The position numbers and the translations under genes are program-made. A model generated the notes under the pieces. That model did no database searches and was not told the DNA's origin. It worked only from the letters and a program-made list of their open reading frames with translations. A DNA stretch of 64,000 nucleotides from Cyclobacteriaceae bacterium. Lineage in GTDB: Bacteria; Bacteroidota; Bacteroidia; Cytophagales; Cyclobacteriaceae. Positions 33,650 through 41,907 of the stretch are shown here, one piece after another. Where the stretch lies: assembly GCA_023151255.1 (NCBI GenBank), contig JAKLJG010000003.1, positions 248,001-312,000 on the forward strand, written 5' to 3'. How positions within the stretch are numbered: the stretch's first letter is position 1; each line of letters starts with the position of its first letter.

Positions 33650-36295
33650 TCAATCGTACCACAAACCCTGCTCGCGTTTGTCAAAGCGTGGTTTCCTGAT
33701 TTTTTCTTTCAGGTTGTCGGGCTGGGTTTCGTTTTTCCGGAATAAACGCGCCCACCAGAGTTTAAAGTTCGTGAGGAAGTCTTTTTCTTCTTTAACATTA
33801 TTCTTATTGGTTTTTACAAACTGGGCATCAGGATGATAATCCTTTTTTCCAAACAGATCAAACTTCTTCATGCGTATGTTGCCCTGGTAATCGGTAGCGC
33901 GCATAAAAGCCTTGCCGGGCTCGCGTACATTTAAGGCTTCCTTGTCGCTGCTGGGGTTGTGCTTATAATCCCAGGTGAGTTTGGAAACTTTATAAAATTC
34001 ACTGGCTTTCATAGAGGTTTTGGAGGCGGCAATACCAGGAAGAGATCCTTTGGCAGCCTGCGGTTTTGTTTTGTAGTCACCTTCCTTAACACGCACCTGT
34101 AGTCCCGAAACCCGATCATTATATTCAGAAGGTTTGAGCTTGCGAAGGGCCTCTTCATCGCTGTTTTTGTTTTCAATATACCTCGATCGTTTTACCCGTA
34201 CCTGCAGGCCGTCCACCTGATATGTGGTTTTATCCGGTCTGGACTTTTTAATGGCTTCCTCTGCCTGATTAGGATTTTTCAGGTAGTTACGTTTGAAGCG
34301 TGACAGGCGCGTATAACCGGTAAATTCTTCGCCCTGGTCGCGCATGTCCGGATACAAATCAAACTGGCGGTATTTACCGGGGAAGCCGCCAACCTCTTTA
34401 CTGGGTTCCTTTTTGTCTACCTTGATGTTACCCTGATAGCGTCCGGCACGGGCCGCCCGTTCATCGGGTGTTCGTACAGCTATGGGTTGCTCATTGTTGT
34501 TCCACAAAGTACCGCTTACACTACCTCCTCCTTTTTTCGGTTTTTTGGCTTTATAAACCCCGGCAAATTCTTCACCCTGGTCGCGCATGCTTGGCTTTAA
34601 ATCGAATTGTTTGTATTTGCCGGGAAAGAATCCGAAATCTTTTTGCGGTGTTCTCACCGGAATGGGCTGTTCTCGGTTGTTCCATAGTTTGCCGCTGATG
34701 CTGCCGCCACCCTTAAGTGGTTTTTTTGCTTTGATGTATCCGCTAAAATCAGCGCCTTGTGTATCAAAGGTTTTTCTTCCTTTAATATTTCCCTGGTAGG
34801 TATCAATTCCTTTTGCCCCGATGCCGGGCGTTCTTCCCTGAACAGGTGTTTGCTGGTTGTTCCACAACTTACCGCTCACGCTGCCACCCCCTTTAAGTGG
34901 TTTTTTTGCTTTAATATATCCGGTAAAGTCACCACCCTGCGCATCAAAGGTTTTTCTTCCTTTAATATTTCCCTGGTAGGTATCAATTCCTTTTGCCCCG
35001 ATGCCGGGCGTTCTTCCCTGAACAGGAGTTTGCTGGTTGTTCCAGAGTTTGCCACTCACACTGCCCCCACCTTTCAGCGGTTTGCGTGCTTTAATAAATC
35101 CTGAGAAATCGCCACCCTGCGCATCAAAGGTTTTTCTCCCTTTAATATTTCCCTGGTAGGTATCAATTCCTTTTGCACCGATACCTGGAGCCCGGCCTTG
35201 AACCGGCACCGTGCCGGGCCGCTTTTCGCCTGAACGTGTTGCCGACTTATAGCCACCACCAGGAATTGTTCCTTTGTACGGCCTGTCGCCAAAGCGGTCT
35301 TTTCGTATGCGCAAAGGATAAACCGGTTGGCCGGCTTCAAATTTACCGCGGCTTGAGAAGTTACGCCCGCGTATTCTACGGCCGCTGATGTCACCTCTCC
35401 AGGCACGGCTTTCACGGGTAGCGGTTACATACCGTCCGCCGGCAGGGTCTTTGTACGGTCTGTCGCCAATGCGCTTGCGACCATAATAGGGTGTTGTGGT
35501 TGGTTTGATAACTTTTGGTCGGGGTGTTTCGTAGTTTTTGGTTCGAAGCCTCCGTCCTGAGATGTCGCCCGTGTACGCGCGCTCACCTTTTTGTTTCCTA
35601 TTCCAAAAACCAGCATAGGGGTTTATGCTTTTGCGGGCGATATAGGCACTTGAAGCAGATGCAGGAACGACCCTGCGGCTGCGAGGCGGTTGTTGTAAAC
35701 TGGCCGAACGCTGATTGCGAGCCACGTACCTTTTGTTTGAAACTGCCGGCTGCTCTACTTTACTCGGTTTGCGCGCGGGGTTATGAACAAACCGCCCGGA
35801 TTGCGGGTACACATTGCGTGTGCGGCCCGTGGCTGAGCGCACAGTTACGCGCGAGGAGGGAACTGCCCGCCATTTTGTTTGCGGATCTTTTGCGTTAGTG
35901 CGAACATAAGGACCGCGCTGTGGGTACACATTTCGGGTTTGGCCAGTGGCGGTTCGCACCTTAACACGGTTGCCTGCGGTATTGCCCTGCCGGGCTTTTT
36001 CTTTACCCGGTGTGCTTTTGTAGACAGGACGCAACGGTTTACCGGGTTTTCCGCTTTGTGAGGCACTTGTTGCTTTTGATTTGCCTTTGGGTGTTATGCG
36101 TTTTGCACTGGTGCTTTTGTTCCTCGCTTTTTTAGGTTTTGTTTTGAAACGTGTTTCTCGCGAAGCTTTGCCGGGTTGATCGCCTTTGGTGTTTTGTGCA
36201 AGTACCGGACTTGCCAACGCCAATACTACAATCAGAACTATTGCGTGAGGCAGGCATACCTGTCGGTGTATAATATGCTTTTTGAAGAGGCTCAA
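33650..36295 (-). CDS. Secreted basic repeat protein of unknown function (IF-2-like low complexity)
   Basis: From TTG 36295 the protein has 881 residues. That start gives MSLFKKHIIHRQVCLPH followed by a hydrophobic core ending VLALASPVLA, a good signal peptide; the frame also opens at TTG 36337, and no ATG is available. The mature protein is very basic and rich in G, K, R, P: an N-terminal zone with R-T-x-N-V-Y-P-Q motifs, a zone of GRRxRxxNF and GDRPYKG motifs, three near-identical 60-residue units (GIDTYQGNIKGRKTF...GGGSVSGKLWNN), degenerate copies, and a C-terminal block NFKLWWARLFRKNETQPDN. The family seems restricted to Cytophagales-like genomes. A surface or matrix role is only a guess. 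Confidence 0.7.
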   Translation of the reverse strand: MSLFKKHIIHRQVCLPHAIVLIVVLALASPVLAQNTKGDQPGKASRETRFKTKPKKARNKSTSAKRITPKGKSKATSASQSGKPGKPLRPVYKSTPGKEKARQGNTAGNRVKVRTATGQTRNVYPQRGPYVRTNAKDPQTKWRAVPSSRVTVRSATGRTRNVYPQSGRFVHNPARKPSKVEQPAVSNKRYVARNQRSASLQQPPRSRRVVPASASSAYIARKSINPYAGFWNRKQKGERAYTGDISGRRLRTKNYETPRPKVIKPTTTPYYGRKRIGDRPYKDPAGGRYVTATRESRAWRGDISGRRIRGRNFSSRGKFEAGQPVYPLRIRKDRFGDRPYKGTIPGGGYKSATRSGEKRPGTVPVQGRAPGIGAKGIDTYQGNIKGRKTFDAQGGDFSGFIKARKPLKGGGSVSGKLWNNQQTPVQGRTPGIGAKGIDTYQGNIKGRKTFDAQGGDFTGYIKAKKPLKGGGSVSGKLWNNQQTPVQGRTPGIGAKGIDTYQGNIKGRKTFDTQGADFSGYIKAKKPLKGGGSISGKLWNNREQPIPVRTPQKDFGFFPGKYKQFDLKPSMRDQGEEFAGVYKAKKPKKGGGSVSGTLWNNNEQPIAVRTPDERAARAGRYQGNIKVDKKEPSKEVGGFPGKYRQFDLYPDMRDQGEEFTGYTRLSRFKRNYLKNPNQAEEAIKKSRPDKTTYQVDGLQVRVKRSRYIENKNSDEEALRKLKPSEYNDRVSGLQVRVKEGDYKTKPQAAKGSLPGIAASKTSMKASEFYKVSKLTWDYKHNPSSDKEALNVREPGKAFMRATDYQGNIRMKKFDLFGKKDYHPDAQFVKTNKNNVKEEKDFLTNFKLWWARLFRKNETQPDNLKEKIRKPRFDKREQGLWYD
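34501..35220 (-). repeat. Tandem 180-bp coding repeats (three full copies plus one partial)
   Basis: Full units occupy 34681-34860, 34861-35040 and 35041-35220 with exact 180-base periodicity and long stretches of identity including third codon positions; 34501-34590 is a partial diverged copy in the same register. Each encodes 60 residues. Identity at synonymous positions shows recent duplication or ongoing gene conversion. Confidence 0.9.
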
Positions 36296-36360
36296 AAAAA
36301 TAGTGTTAAAGCAGGCTAAGGTACGAAAAACGCACAATTTGCCGGATTATAGACCCAGTG

Positions 36361-38340
36361 TTAAAACGCCAGCAAATCTTCAATCTTGTTTTTCAGTCGT
36401 CCTTTAGGCAAAAAGTTTTGTTCAAGTGTGGATGCAAAGGGGATGGGCGTATCCAGGCTGGCCACACGCATTACCGGGGCATCCAGGCAGGTAAAGCAAT
36501 GTTCGGTAATCCAGGCGCTGATTTCCGCACCAATGCCCCCGGTAAGTGTATCCTCATGCAAAATGATTACGCGGCTGGTTTTCTTAACGGATTCATAAAC
36601 AGTTTCGGTATCCCACGGTAATAACGTTCGCAGGTCGATAATATCCGCAGAAACTTCAGGCATACCTTCCAGAATTTCTTTAGCCCAATGCACACCCATG
36701 CCATAGGTGATGATGGATAAGTCGGTACCCGTGGACACCGTTTTTGCTTTTCCGATTTCGAGGGTATAGTAATCATCCGGTATTTCTGCTTTTATCGATC
36801 GGTACAACAATTTGTGTTCGAAGTACATTACCGGATTTGGATCCTCAAAGGCTGCGCACAGCAATCCCTTGGCATCGTAGGGAGTTGAAGGATAAACGAT
36901 TTTTAATCCCGGAGTATGAAAAAACCAGGCTTCGTTGCTTTGCGAGTGAAACGGACCGGCCGCAGTGCCGGCACCGGTGGGCATGCGCACCACCACATCG
37001 GCCGGCTGCCCCCAGCGCCAATGCGCTTTCGCCAGGTTATTTACAATTTGAGTGATCCCCTCTGATACAAAATCGGCAAACTGCATTTCCACCATGGCTT
37101 TCATTCCTTTAATGGAAAGCCCCAGGCCGGCACCGAGTATAGCCGATTCGCAGATGGGCGTGTTTCGTACACGGTCTTTGCCAAATTGCTTTACAAACCC
37201 ATCGGTAATTTTAAATACGCCACCGTATTCGGCAATATCCTGGCCCATCAGCACCAAATTGTTATAGCGCTCCATACTTTGTCTTAAACCATCGCTGATG
37301 GCATCAATAAATCGTTTTTCAGATTTTTTTTCAGACGAGGGTGTGATGATGGCGTGTGTAAAAGGGGCATAAACATCCTGAAGTTCCTGTGTGGTATTGG
37401 GTTGGGGAGATGTTTCTTCAAATGCAATGGCCAGGCCTGATTCAATTTCTGTTTTAATTTTTTTCCGAATAGTTTCTGTTTTCTTCTCCGTTAGGATGCC
37501 CTCACTAAGTAGATACTTCTCGTAGTTATCTACCGGGTCTTTCTTTGCCCATTGCTCCAACAGTTCCTTCGGCACGTATTTAGTGCCCGAGGCCTCTTCA
37601 TGGCCGCGCATGCGGAAGGTAATGCACTCCAGAAGAACCGGCCTTGGATTTTTGCGGATATCTCCGGCAAGTTTGGATATGGTGTTGTAAACCTCAAGCA
37701 CATTATTGCCATCCACCTGTATGCCTTCAATGCCGTAACCAATAGCTTTATCTACAAAACTTTTACAGCGAAATTGTTCGTTGCTTGGGGTTGACAGGCC
37801 ATAACCGTTATTCTCAATCACAAAGATGACAGGCAAATCCCATACGGCCGCCACATTAACCGCTTCATGAAAATCGCCTTCGCTGGTGCCGCCATCACCA
37901 TTGAAAACAGCCGTAACTTTTTTTTCTCTCTTCAGTTTGGTGGCCAGTGCAATGCCATCGGCTACACCGTTTTGCGGGCCTAAGTGGGAGATCATACCCA
38001 CAATATGGTATTCGTTACTGCCAAAATGAAAGGAGCGATCGCGCCCTTTGGTATAGCCGCCCATCGTTCCTTGCCATTGGGCAAACAGCCGCTCGAAGGG
38101 CATCTTCCGCGAAGTAAACACACCCAGGTTGCGGTGCATGGGTAATATATATTCGTCAGGCTGCAGTGCTTCAGTTAAACCAACGGCAATGGCTTCTTGC
38201 CCGATGCCACTAAACCATTTGCTGATTTTATTTTGCCGCAGCAGGATCAGCATTTTTTCTTCAATGAGGCGCGGACGAACAAGGGCTTCGTAAAGATGAA
38301 TGAGCTTAGCAGAGTTGAGATTTTGTTTGTCAAAATTCAT
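36361..38340 (-). CDS. 2-oxoacid dehydrogenase E1 component, fused alpha and beta subunits
   Basis: The 659-residue protein joins the alpha and beta chains of a thiamine-diphosphate dehydrogenase. The alpha half has the ThDP motif GDGGTSEGDFHEA (about residues 140-152), IENNGYGLSTP, and an E1-alpha C-terminus near 310; the beta half begins around 325 with FIDAISDGLRQSMERY and includes EMQFADF and VVRMPTGAGTAAGPFHSQ. The fused form is common in Bacteroidota and usually annotated as branched-chain 2-oxoacid or pyruvate dehydrogenase E1. It would deliver acyl groups to an E2, not encoded here. TAACTTTG (38364-38357, minus) is its likely -7 box. ATG 38340 is used. Confidence 0.92.
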   Translation of the reverse strand: MNFDKQNLNSAKLIHLYEALVRPRLIEEKMLILLRQNKISKWFSGIGQEAIAVGLTEALQPDEYILPMHRNLGVFTSRKMPFERLFAQWQGTMGGYTKGRDRSFHFGSNEYHIVGMISHLGPQNGVADGIALATKLKREKKVTAVFNGDGGTSEGDFHEAVNVAAVWDLPVIFVIENNGYGLSTPSNEQFRCKSFVDKAIGYGIEGIQVDGNNVLEVYNTISKLAGDIRKNPRPVLLECITFRMRGHEEASGTKYVPKELLEQWAKKDPVDNYEKYLLSEGILTEKKTETIRKKIKTEIESGLAIAFEETSPQPNTTQELQDVYAPFTHAIITPSSEKKSEKRFIDAISDGLRQSMERYNNLVLMGQDIAEYGGVFKITDGFVKQFGKDRVRNTPICESAILGAGLGLSIKGMKAMVEMQFADFVSEGITQIVNNLAKAHWRWGQPADVVVRMPTGAGTAAGPFHSQSNEAWFFHTPGLKIVYPSTPYDAKGLLCAAFEDPNPVMYFEHKLLYRSIKAEIPDDYYTLEIGKAKTVSTGTDLSIITYGMGVHWAKEILEGMPEVSADIIDLRTLLPWDTETVYESVKKTSRVIILHEDTLTGGIGAEISAWITEHCFTCLDAPVMRVASLDTPIPFASTLEQNFLPKGRLKNKIEDLLAF

Positions 38341-38356
38341 ACACAATAGAAAGTAG

Positions 38357-38364
38357 CAAAGTTA
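38357..38364 (-). promoter_or_regulatory. Putative -7 element TAACTTTG for the fused E1 gene
   Basis: The minus-strand TAACTTTG ends 16 bases before ATG 38340, giving a leader of about 10 bases. It faces the divergent toxin-antitoxin promoter across an 88-base gap. Confidence 0.5.
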
Positions 38365-38380
38365 AGAGCTGAGAACAAAC

Positions 38381-38410
38381 TTGTTTATACGTATATATGG
38401 TTTAATTTTG
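38381..38410 (+). promoter_or_regulatory. Promoter of the DUF6364/PIN operon (TTG-N19-TAATTTTG)
   Basis: TTG (38381-38383), 19 bases, then TAATTTTG (38403-38410) is the best full Bacteroidota promoter match in this window. The expected start near 38415-38417 leaves about 12-14 leader bases before the ATG at 38429. Autoregulation by the antitoxin would act here, but no clear operator is visible. Confidence 0.6.
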
Positions 38411-38428
38411 TACGTAGCTTAAGTAAGT

Positions 38429-38668
38429 ATGGAAGAAGTTAAATTAACTTTGAAACTTAAAAAGCGAACCATTGAGAGGGGTAAGCGCTTTGCCCGAAAG
38501 CAAAAAACGAGTTTATCGAAAATGATTGAAAATTACCTGGATAAGATAACGCAGCAGGAATCGGATGAACTAACCCCGCTGGTCAGGAGTTTGTCCGGTG
38601 TATTAAAAGGTAAGTCGCTTGATTATAAACGCGGATACTCCGACTTTCTCGATCGGAAATACAAGTAA
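38429..38668 (+). CDS. DUF6364-type antitoxin (ribbon-helix-helix-like)
   Basis: The 79-residue protein starts with a beta strand, MEEVKLTLKLKKRTI, followed by helices (ERGKRFARKQKTSLSKMIENYL), the pattern of ribbon-helix-helix DNA-binding antitoxins. I place it with DUF6364 by resemblance. It probably binds and inhibits the PIN protein encoded next and represses the shared promoter. Its stop overlaps the toxin ATG by one base (TAATG), typical of coupled toxin-antitoxin pairs. The C-terminal GVLKGKSLDYKRGYSDFLDRKYK is the likely toxin-binding tail. Confidence 0.8.
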   Translation: MEEVKLTLKLKKRTIERGKRFARKQKTSLSKMIENYLDKITQQESDELTPLVRSLSGVLKGKSLDYKRGYSDFLDRKYK

Positions 38669-39084
38669 TGGATCGGGCGTTTGTCGATACGGACATTATT
38701 CTTGATTTATTGGCCGAACGCAATCCGTTTTATAAAAGTGCTGCTATTCTTTTTTCTAAAGCCGATAGAGGCGACATTACATTATGTGTATCAACTCTTA
38801 GCTTTGCCAATACACAATTTTTGCTTCGCAAAAATTTTTCGGAACGTGAATCCAGAAAAATTCTAATGGGCTTTAAAACACTGGTTCATGTACTGGCAAC
38901 AACAGATAAAGTAATTGACCGCGCATTAGCTTCAGGATTTTCTGATTTTGAGGACGCGGTTCAATACTACACGGCATCGGAAAATAATGTGAACTTACTG
39001 CTTACAAGGAACCTTAAAGACTATAAACTTGCAAAGATTCCGGTAATGACGGCTGAGGCTTATATAAAGACAATTGAATCATAG
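38668..39084 (+). CDS. PIN-domain ribonuclease toxin (VapC-like)
   Basis: The 138-residue protein has the PIN acidic pattern: FVDTDIILDLL near the N-terminus (Asp7, Asp9), a mid Glu region and SDFEDAVQYY (about residues 92-101) with a final NLKDYKLAKIPVMTAEAYI. These aspartates coordinate the metal for RNA cleavage in VapC toxins. It is the toxin partner of the preceding antitoxin. The M16 peptidase gene starts only one base after its stop, so expression of the downstream housekeeping genes may be tied to this module. Its target RNA is unknown. Confidence 0.85.
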   Translation: MDRAFVDTDIILDLLAERNPFYKSAAILFSKADRGDITLCVSTLSFANTQFLLRKNFSERESRKILMGFKTLVHVLATTDKVIDRALASGFSDFEDAVQYYTASENNVNLLLTRNLKDYKLAKIPVMTAEAYIKTIES

Positions 39085-39085
39085 T

Positions 39086-40333
39086 ATGATTTCGTTTTCT
39101 GAGTTCAGGCTAGACAACGGACTACATGTCATCGTCCATGAAGATCCGACCGTGCAGATTGCCGTGCTAAATATATTATACGATGTCGGCTCGCGCGATG
39201 AGCGCCCGGATAAAACGGGGTTTGCTCACTTGTTCGAACACCTGATGTTTGGCGGTTCAGTGAACATTCCCAACTATGATGAGCCCCTTCAGTTGGTAGG
39301 CGGTGATAATAATGCATTTACCAATACTGACATCACCAATTATTACCTGACTGTTCCGGCTACAAATATTGAAACCGGCTTTTGGCTGGAGAGCGACCGC
39401 ATGCTGGGACTATCGTTCAACCCGAAGGTGCTGGATGTGCAACGCAAAGTGGTGGTTGAAGAATTTAAGCAACGCTACCTCAATCAGCCCTATGGCGATG
39501 TGTGGCTGAAACTACGGCCGCTGGCGTACCAGGTGCATCCCTATCAATGGGCTACCATCGGTAAAGAGCCAGCTCATATTGAGGCTGCCACGCTTGAGGA
39601 TGTAAAAGATTTTTTTTATACGCACTACATTCCAAACAATGCGGTACTGGTTGTAGCCGGTAATGTAACCGTTGACCAGGTGAAGAGTTTATCGGAAAAA
39701 TGGTTTGCCCCGATTCCTGCAGGTAAAAAAAAGATGCGCAGGTTGCCACCCGAGCCTGCACAAAAACAAAAGCGTGTGCTGGAAGTTGAAGCGGAAGTGC
39801 CGGCCAGTGCACTTTATATGGCCTGGCACATGCCCGGAAGGTTTGATTCGGAATTTTATGCCGTGGATCAGCTATCGGATATCCTGGGGCGTGGCGAATC
39901 AAGCCGGTTGTATGCTCAGCTGGTAAAAGAAAAGGAGCTATTCACTTCAATATCGGCCTACGTATTAGGTTCAATTGATCCTGGCTTACTCATTATCAGC
40001 GGAAGACTAAAAAGCGGGATTTCCACCTCGCAAGGTGAAGATGCTGTGTTGGAAGTGATTGATGAATTGATTAAAAACGGTGTAGGTCAACATGAATTAC
40101 AAAAAGTTAAGAACCAGGCTGAAACAGCTTTGGAGTTTGATGAGGTAGAAGTGATGAATCGTGCCATGAGCCTGGCATTTTCATCGCTATCCGGTGATGT
40201 GGGTCTTGTAAATCGCGAGAAGGATTTAATCAACAACGTATCCATCGAAACGATTATGGAAAAAGGAGAAGAAATTTTGAAAGAAGAAAATCTTTGTGTG
40301 ATGCACTACCGTTCAAAAGCCGAAGCAGCATGA
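39086..40333 (+). CDS. M16 family zinc metallopeptidase (processing peptidase-like)
   Basis: From ATG 39086 the protein has 415 residues. The inverted zinc motif HLFEH (residues 48-52) is intact, with a downstream Glu in VVVEEFKQRY as the third ligand candidate, and the second peptidase_M16_C domain starts near residue 170. No signal peptide is seen, so it should act in the cytoplasm unless exported otherwise. The length is half of pitrilysin and matches mitochondrial-processing-peptidase-like subunits. An upstream TTG at 39074 lies inside the toxin gene and is disfavoured. Its stop overlaps ispF (ATGA). Confidence 0.9.
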   Translation: MISFSEFRLDNGLHVIVHEDPTVQIAVLNILYDVGSRDERPDKTGFAHLFEHLMFGGSVNIPNYDEPLQLVGGDNNAFTNTDITNYYLTVPATNIETGFWLESDRMLGLSFNPKVLDVQRKVVVEEFKQRYLNQPYGDVWLKLRPLAYQVHPYQWATIGKEPAHIEAATLEDVKDFFYTHYIPNNAVLVVAGNVTVDQVKSLSEKWFAPIPAGKKKMRRLPPEPAQKQKRVLEVEAEVPASALYMAWHMPGRFDSEFYAVDQLSDILGRGESSRLYAQLVKEKELFTSISAYVLGSIDPGLLIISGRLKSGISTSQGEDAVLEVIDELIKNGVGQHELQKVKNQAETALEFDEVEVMNRAMSLAFSSLSGDVGLVNREKDLINNVSIETIMEKGEEILKEENLCVMHYRSKAEAA

Positions 40334-40809
40334 ATATCCGGATAGGCTTCGGTTTTGATGTTCACCAACTGGAAGTGGGCCGGGAATTCTGGCTGGGAGG
40401 AATAAAAATCCCTGCCGATAAGGGCGCTACCGGCCACTCCGATGCCGATGTACTTATCCATGCCTTATGCGATGCCTTGCTGGGCGCTGCCGGTTTGCGC
40501 GACATCGGTTTTCATTTCCCGAACAGCGATCCGCAATGGAAGGGTAAAGACAGCAAACATTTTTTAACTGAAGTTGTGCGCATGCTATATGCAAAGGGGT
40601 GGCGGGTTGGTAATGTGGATTGCACGGTTTGCCTGGAGCGGCCAAAGATAAATCCGCATATTCAGTCCATGCAGGCCGTGCTGGCGCCATTGCTGCAACT
40701 ACCTGCCGATGGCGTTAGCATTAAAGCCACCACTAATGAAAAACTTGGCTACGTGGGCCGCGAAGAGGGCGTGTGTGCGTATGCCGTGGCATTGATTGTA
40801 AAAACCTGA
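40330..40809 (+). CDS. ispF: 2-C-methyl-D-erythritol 2,4-cyclodiphosphate synthase
   Basis: The 159-residue trimeric zinc enzyme forms the cyclic diphosphate in the MEP pathway for isoprenoids, an essential step. Hallmarks are RIGFGFDVHQL with Asp10 and His12 as metal ligands, ATGHSDADVLIHALCDALLGA with His44, and the C-terminal KATTNEKLGYVGREEG. Length is typical. ATG 40330 overlaps the M16 peptidase stop by 4 bases, so it is translationally coupled and seems to be expressed from the toxin-antitoxin promoter unless an internal promoter exists. Confidence 0.96.
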   Translation: MNIRIGFGFDVHQLEVGREFWLGGIKIPADKGATGHSDADVLIHALCDALLGAAGLRDIGFHFPNSDPQWKGKDSKHFLTEVVRMLYAKGWRVGNVDCTVCLERPKINPHIQSMQAVLAPLLQLPADGVSIKATTNEKLGYVGREEGVCAYAVALIVKT

Positions 40810-40815
40810 GCAACG

Positions 40816-41871
40816 TTAATTTTCGGCTCCACTTCCGAGCAAAACTGACCACGTTTTTAAAGATGGAGTTCGGTCGGCAATTATTTTAATGATGCCCAAA
40901 AACGGGATGAAGAGAATAAGCCCGGCCACCCCCCACAACACGCCCCCGATAACAATGGCGGCAATGGTAACCAATGCGTTAAGTTTCAGGCGGCTGCTTA
41001 CGGCAAGCGGAAAGATTACATTTGCCTCCAGGTATTGAACTACTGCGAACACGGCAATAACACCAAGGGGGTACCAAATGGAGTTATACGTAATCCAGGA
41101 AATGGTGATTGGCAACAGTGCAGCAATAATAATTCCGAGGTACGGAATGAACGTGAGGATGGAAGCCGTAAAGCCGAATAAAACCGCATGAGGAATTCCA
41201 ATTAAGTAAAGCCCCAAACTATTCAGTACACCTACAATCAGATAAACCAACAGCATACCTTTAATAAAATTGTAGTAGGATTGGATGCTCAGGTGAAGGA
41301 TTTCGCGGATATGCTCCTTGCGCTGCGTTGGAAAAAGCCGGTAAAGCACATCAACCCACCGGTCGCGATGATAAAGAATCAACACAACGTAAACCGGAAT
41401 TAAAATAAACAACACGCCTGAGATTGTTCCAGCAGAAATGGTTTTCCTGATAAAACCCATAGCATCAGTTCCGGAATGTTGGCCAAGATTTTTCAGCCAT
41501 TCGTTTTGTTGTTCAGCGCTAATGTTTAATTCCTGCGTAACCCATAGGCTGAATGTATGGAATGTTTGCAGCAGTTTATCCTGCAAAGTGGTCCATTCTT
41601 TAAGGAAGCTCAATAACTGGAATGTAAATAAATAAGCGATGGCGCCAACCAGTATAACGATCAGTGACAGACTGAGCAGGATAGCCGTCATTTTGTTTAC
41701 CCGATGTTGCTCAAGCCAGATGCAAATAGGATAAAGGATGCAACTAATCAACAAGGCAAACGATAACGGAATAAAAAGCGGCCTGCCGATGTAGAGGATA
41801 ACTCCGCCAAAAGCAATATATTGTAGAATATGCAGGTAAGAAACCTGTGTAGTTGCTTTACTTATTTTCAT
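40816..41871 (-). CDS. AI-2E family transporter (PerM/YdiK-like permease)
   Basis: The 351-residue membrane protein has about eight helices with the AI-2E_transport layout: two N-terminal pairs, a hydrophilic loop rich in Q/E/W (about residues 105-135), and the C-terminal signature GVLNSLGLYLIGIPHAVLFG followed by PYLGIIIAALLP and VIGGVLWGVAGLILFIPFL. Members have been linked to autoinducer-2 export or Na+/H+ exchange, but the substrate here is unknown. ATG 41871 is chosen over TTG 41880. TACATTGG five bases upstream is a weak -7 candidate; the 36-base gap to the divergent mnmD gene forces the two promoters to overlap. Confidence 0.85.
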   Translation of the reverse strand: MKISKATTQVSYLHILQYIAFGGVILYIGRPLFIPLSFALLISCILYPICIWLEQHRVNKMTAILLSLSLIVILVGAIAYLFTFQLLSFLKEWTTLQDKLLQTFHTFSLWVTQELNISAEQQNEWLKNLGQHSGTDAMGFIRKTISAGTISGVLFILIPVYVVLILYHRDRWVDVLYRLFPTQRKEHIREILHLSIQSYYNFIKGMLLVYLIVGVLNSLGLYLIGIPHAVLFGFTASILTFIPYLGIIIAALLPITISWITYNSIWYPLGVIAVFAVVQYLEANVIFPLAVSSRLKLNALVTIAAIVIGGVLWGVAGLILFIPFLGIIKIIADRTPSLKTWSVLLGSGAEN

Positions 41872-41907
41872 TTGGACCAATGTAAGCGAAAAGCTACCTC
41901 CGTAACT

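Noticed and set aside
34501-35220. 180-bp repeats as a CRISPR array
   Set aside because: Units are long, adjacent without spacers and in frame with a coding region, so they are coding repeats.
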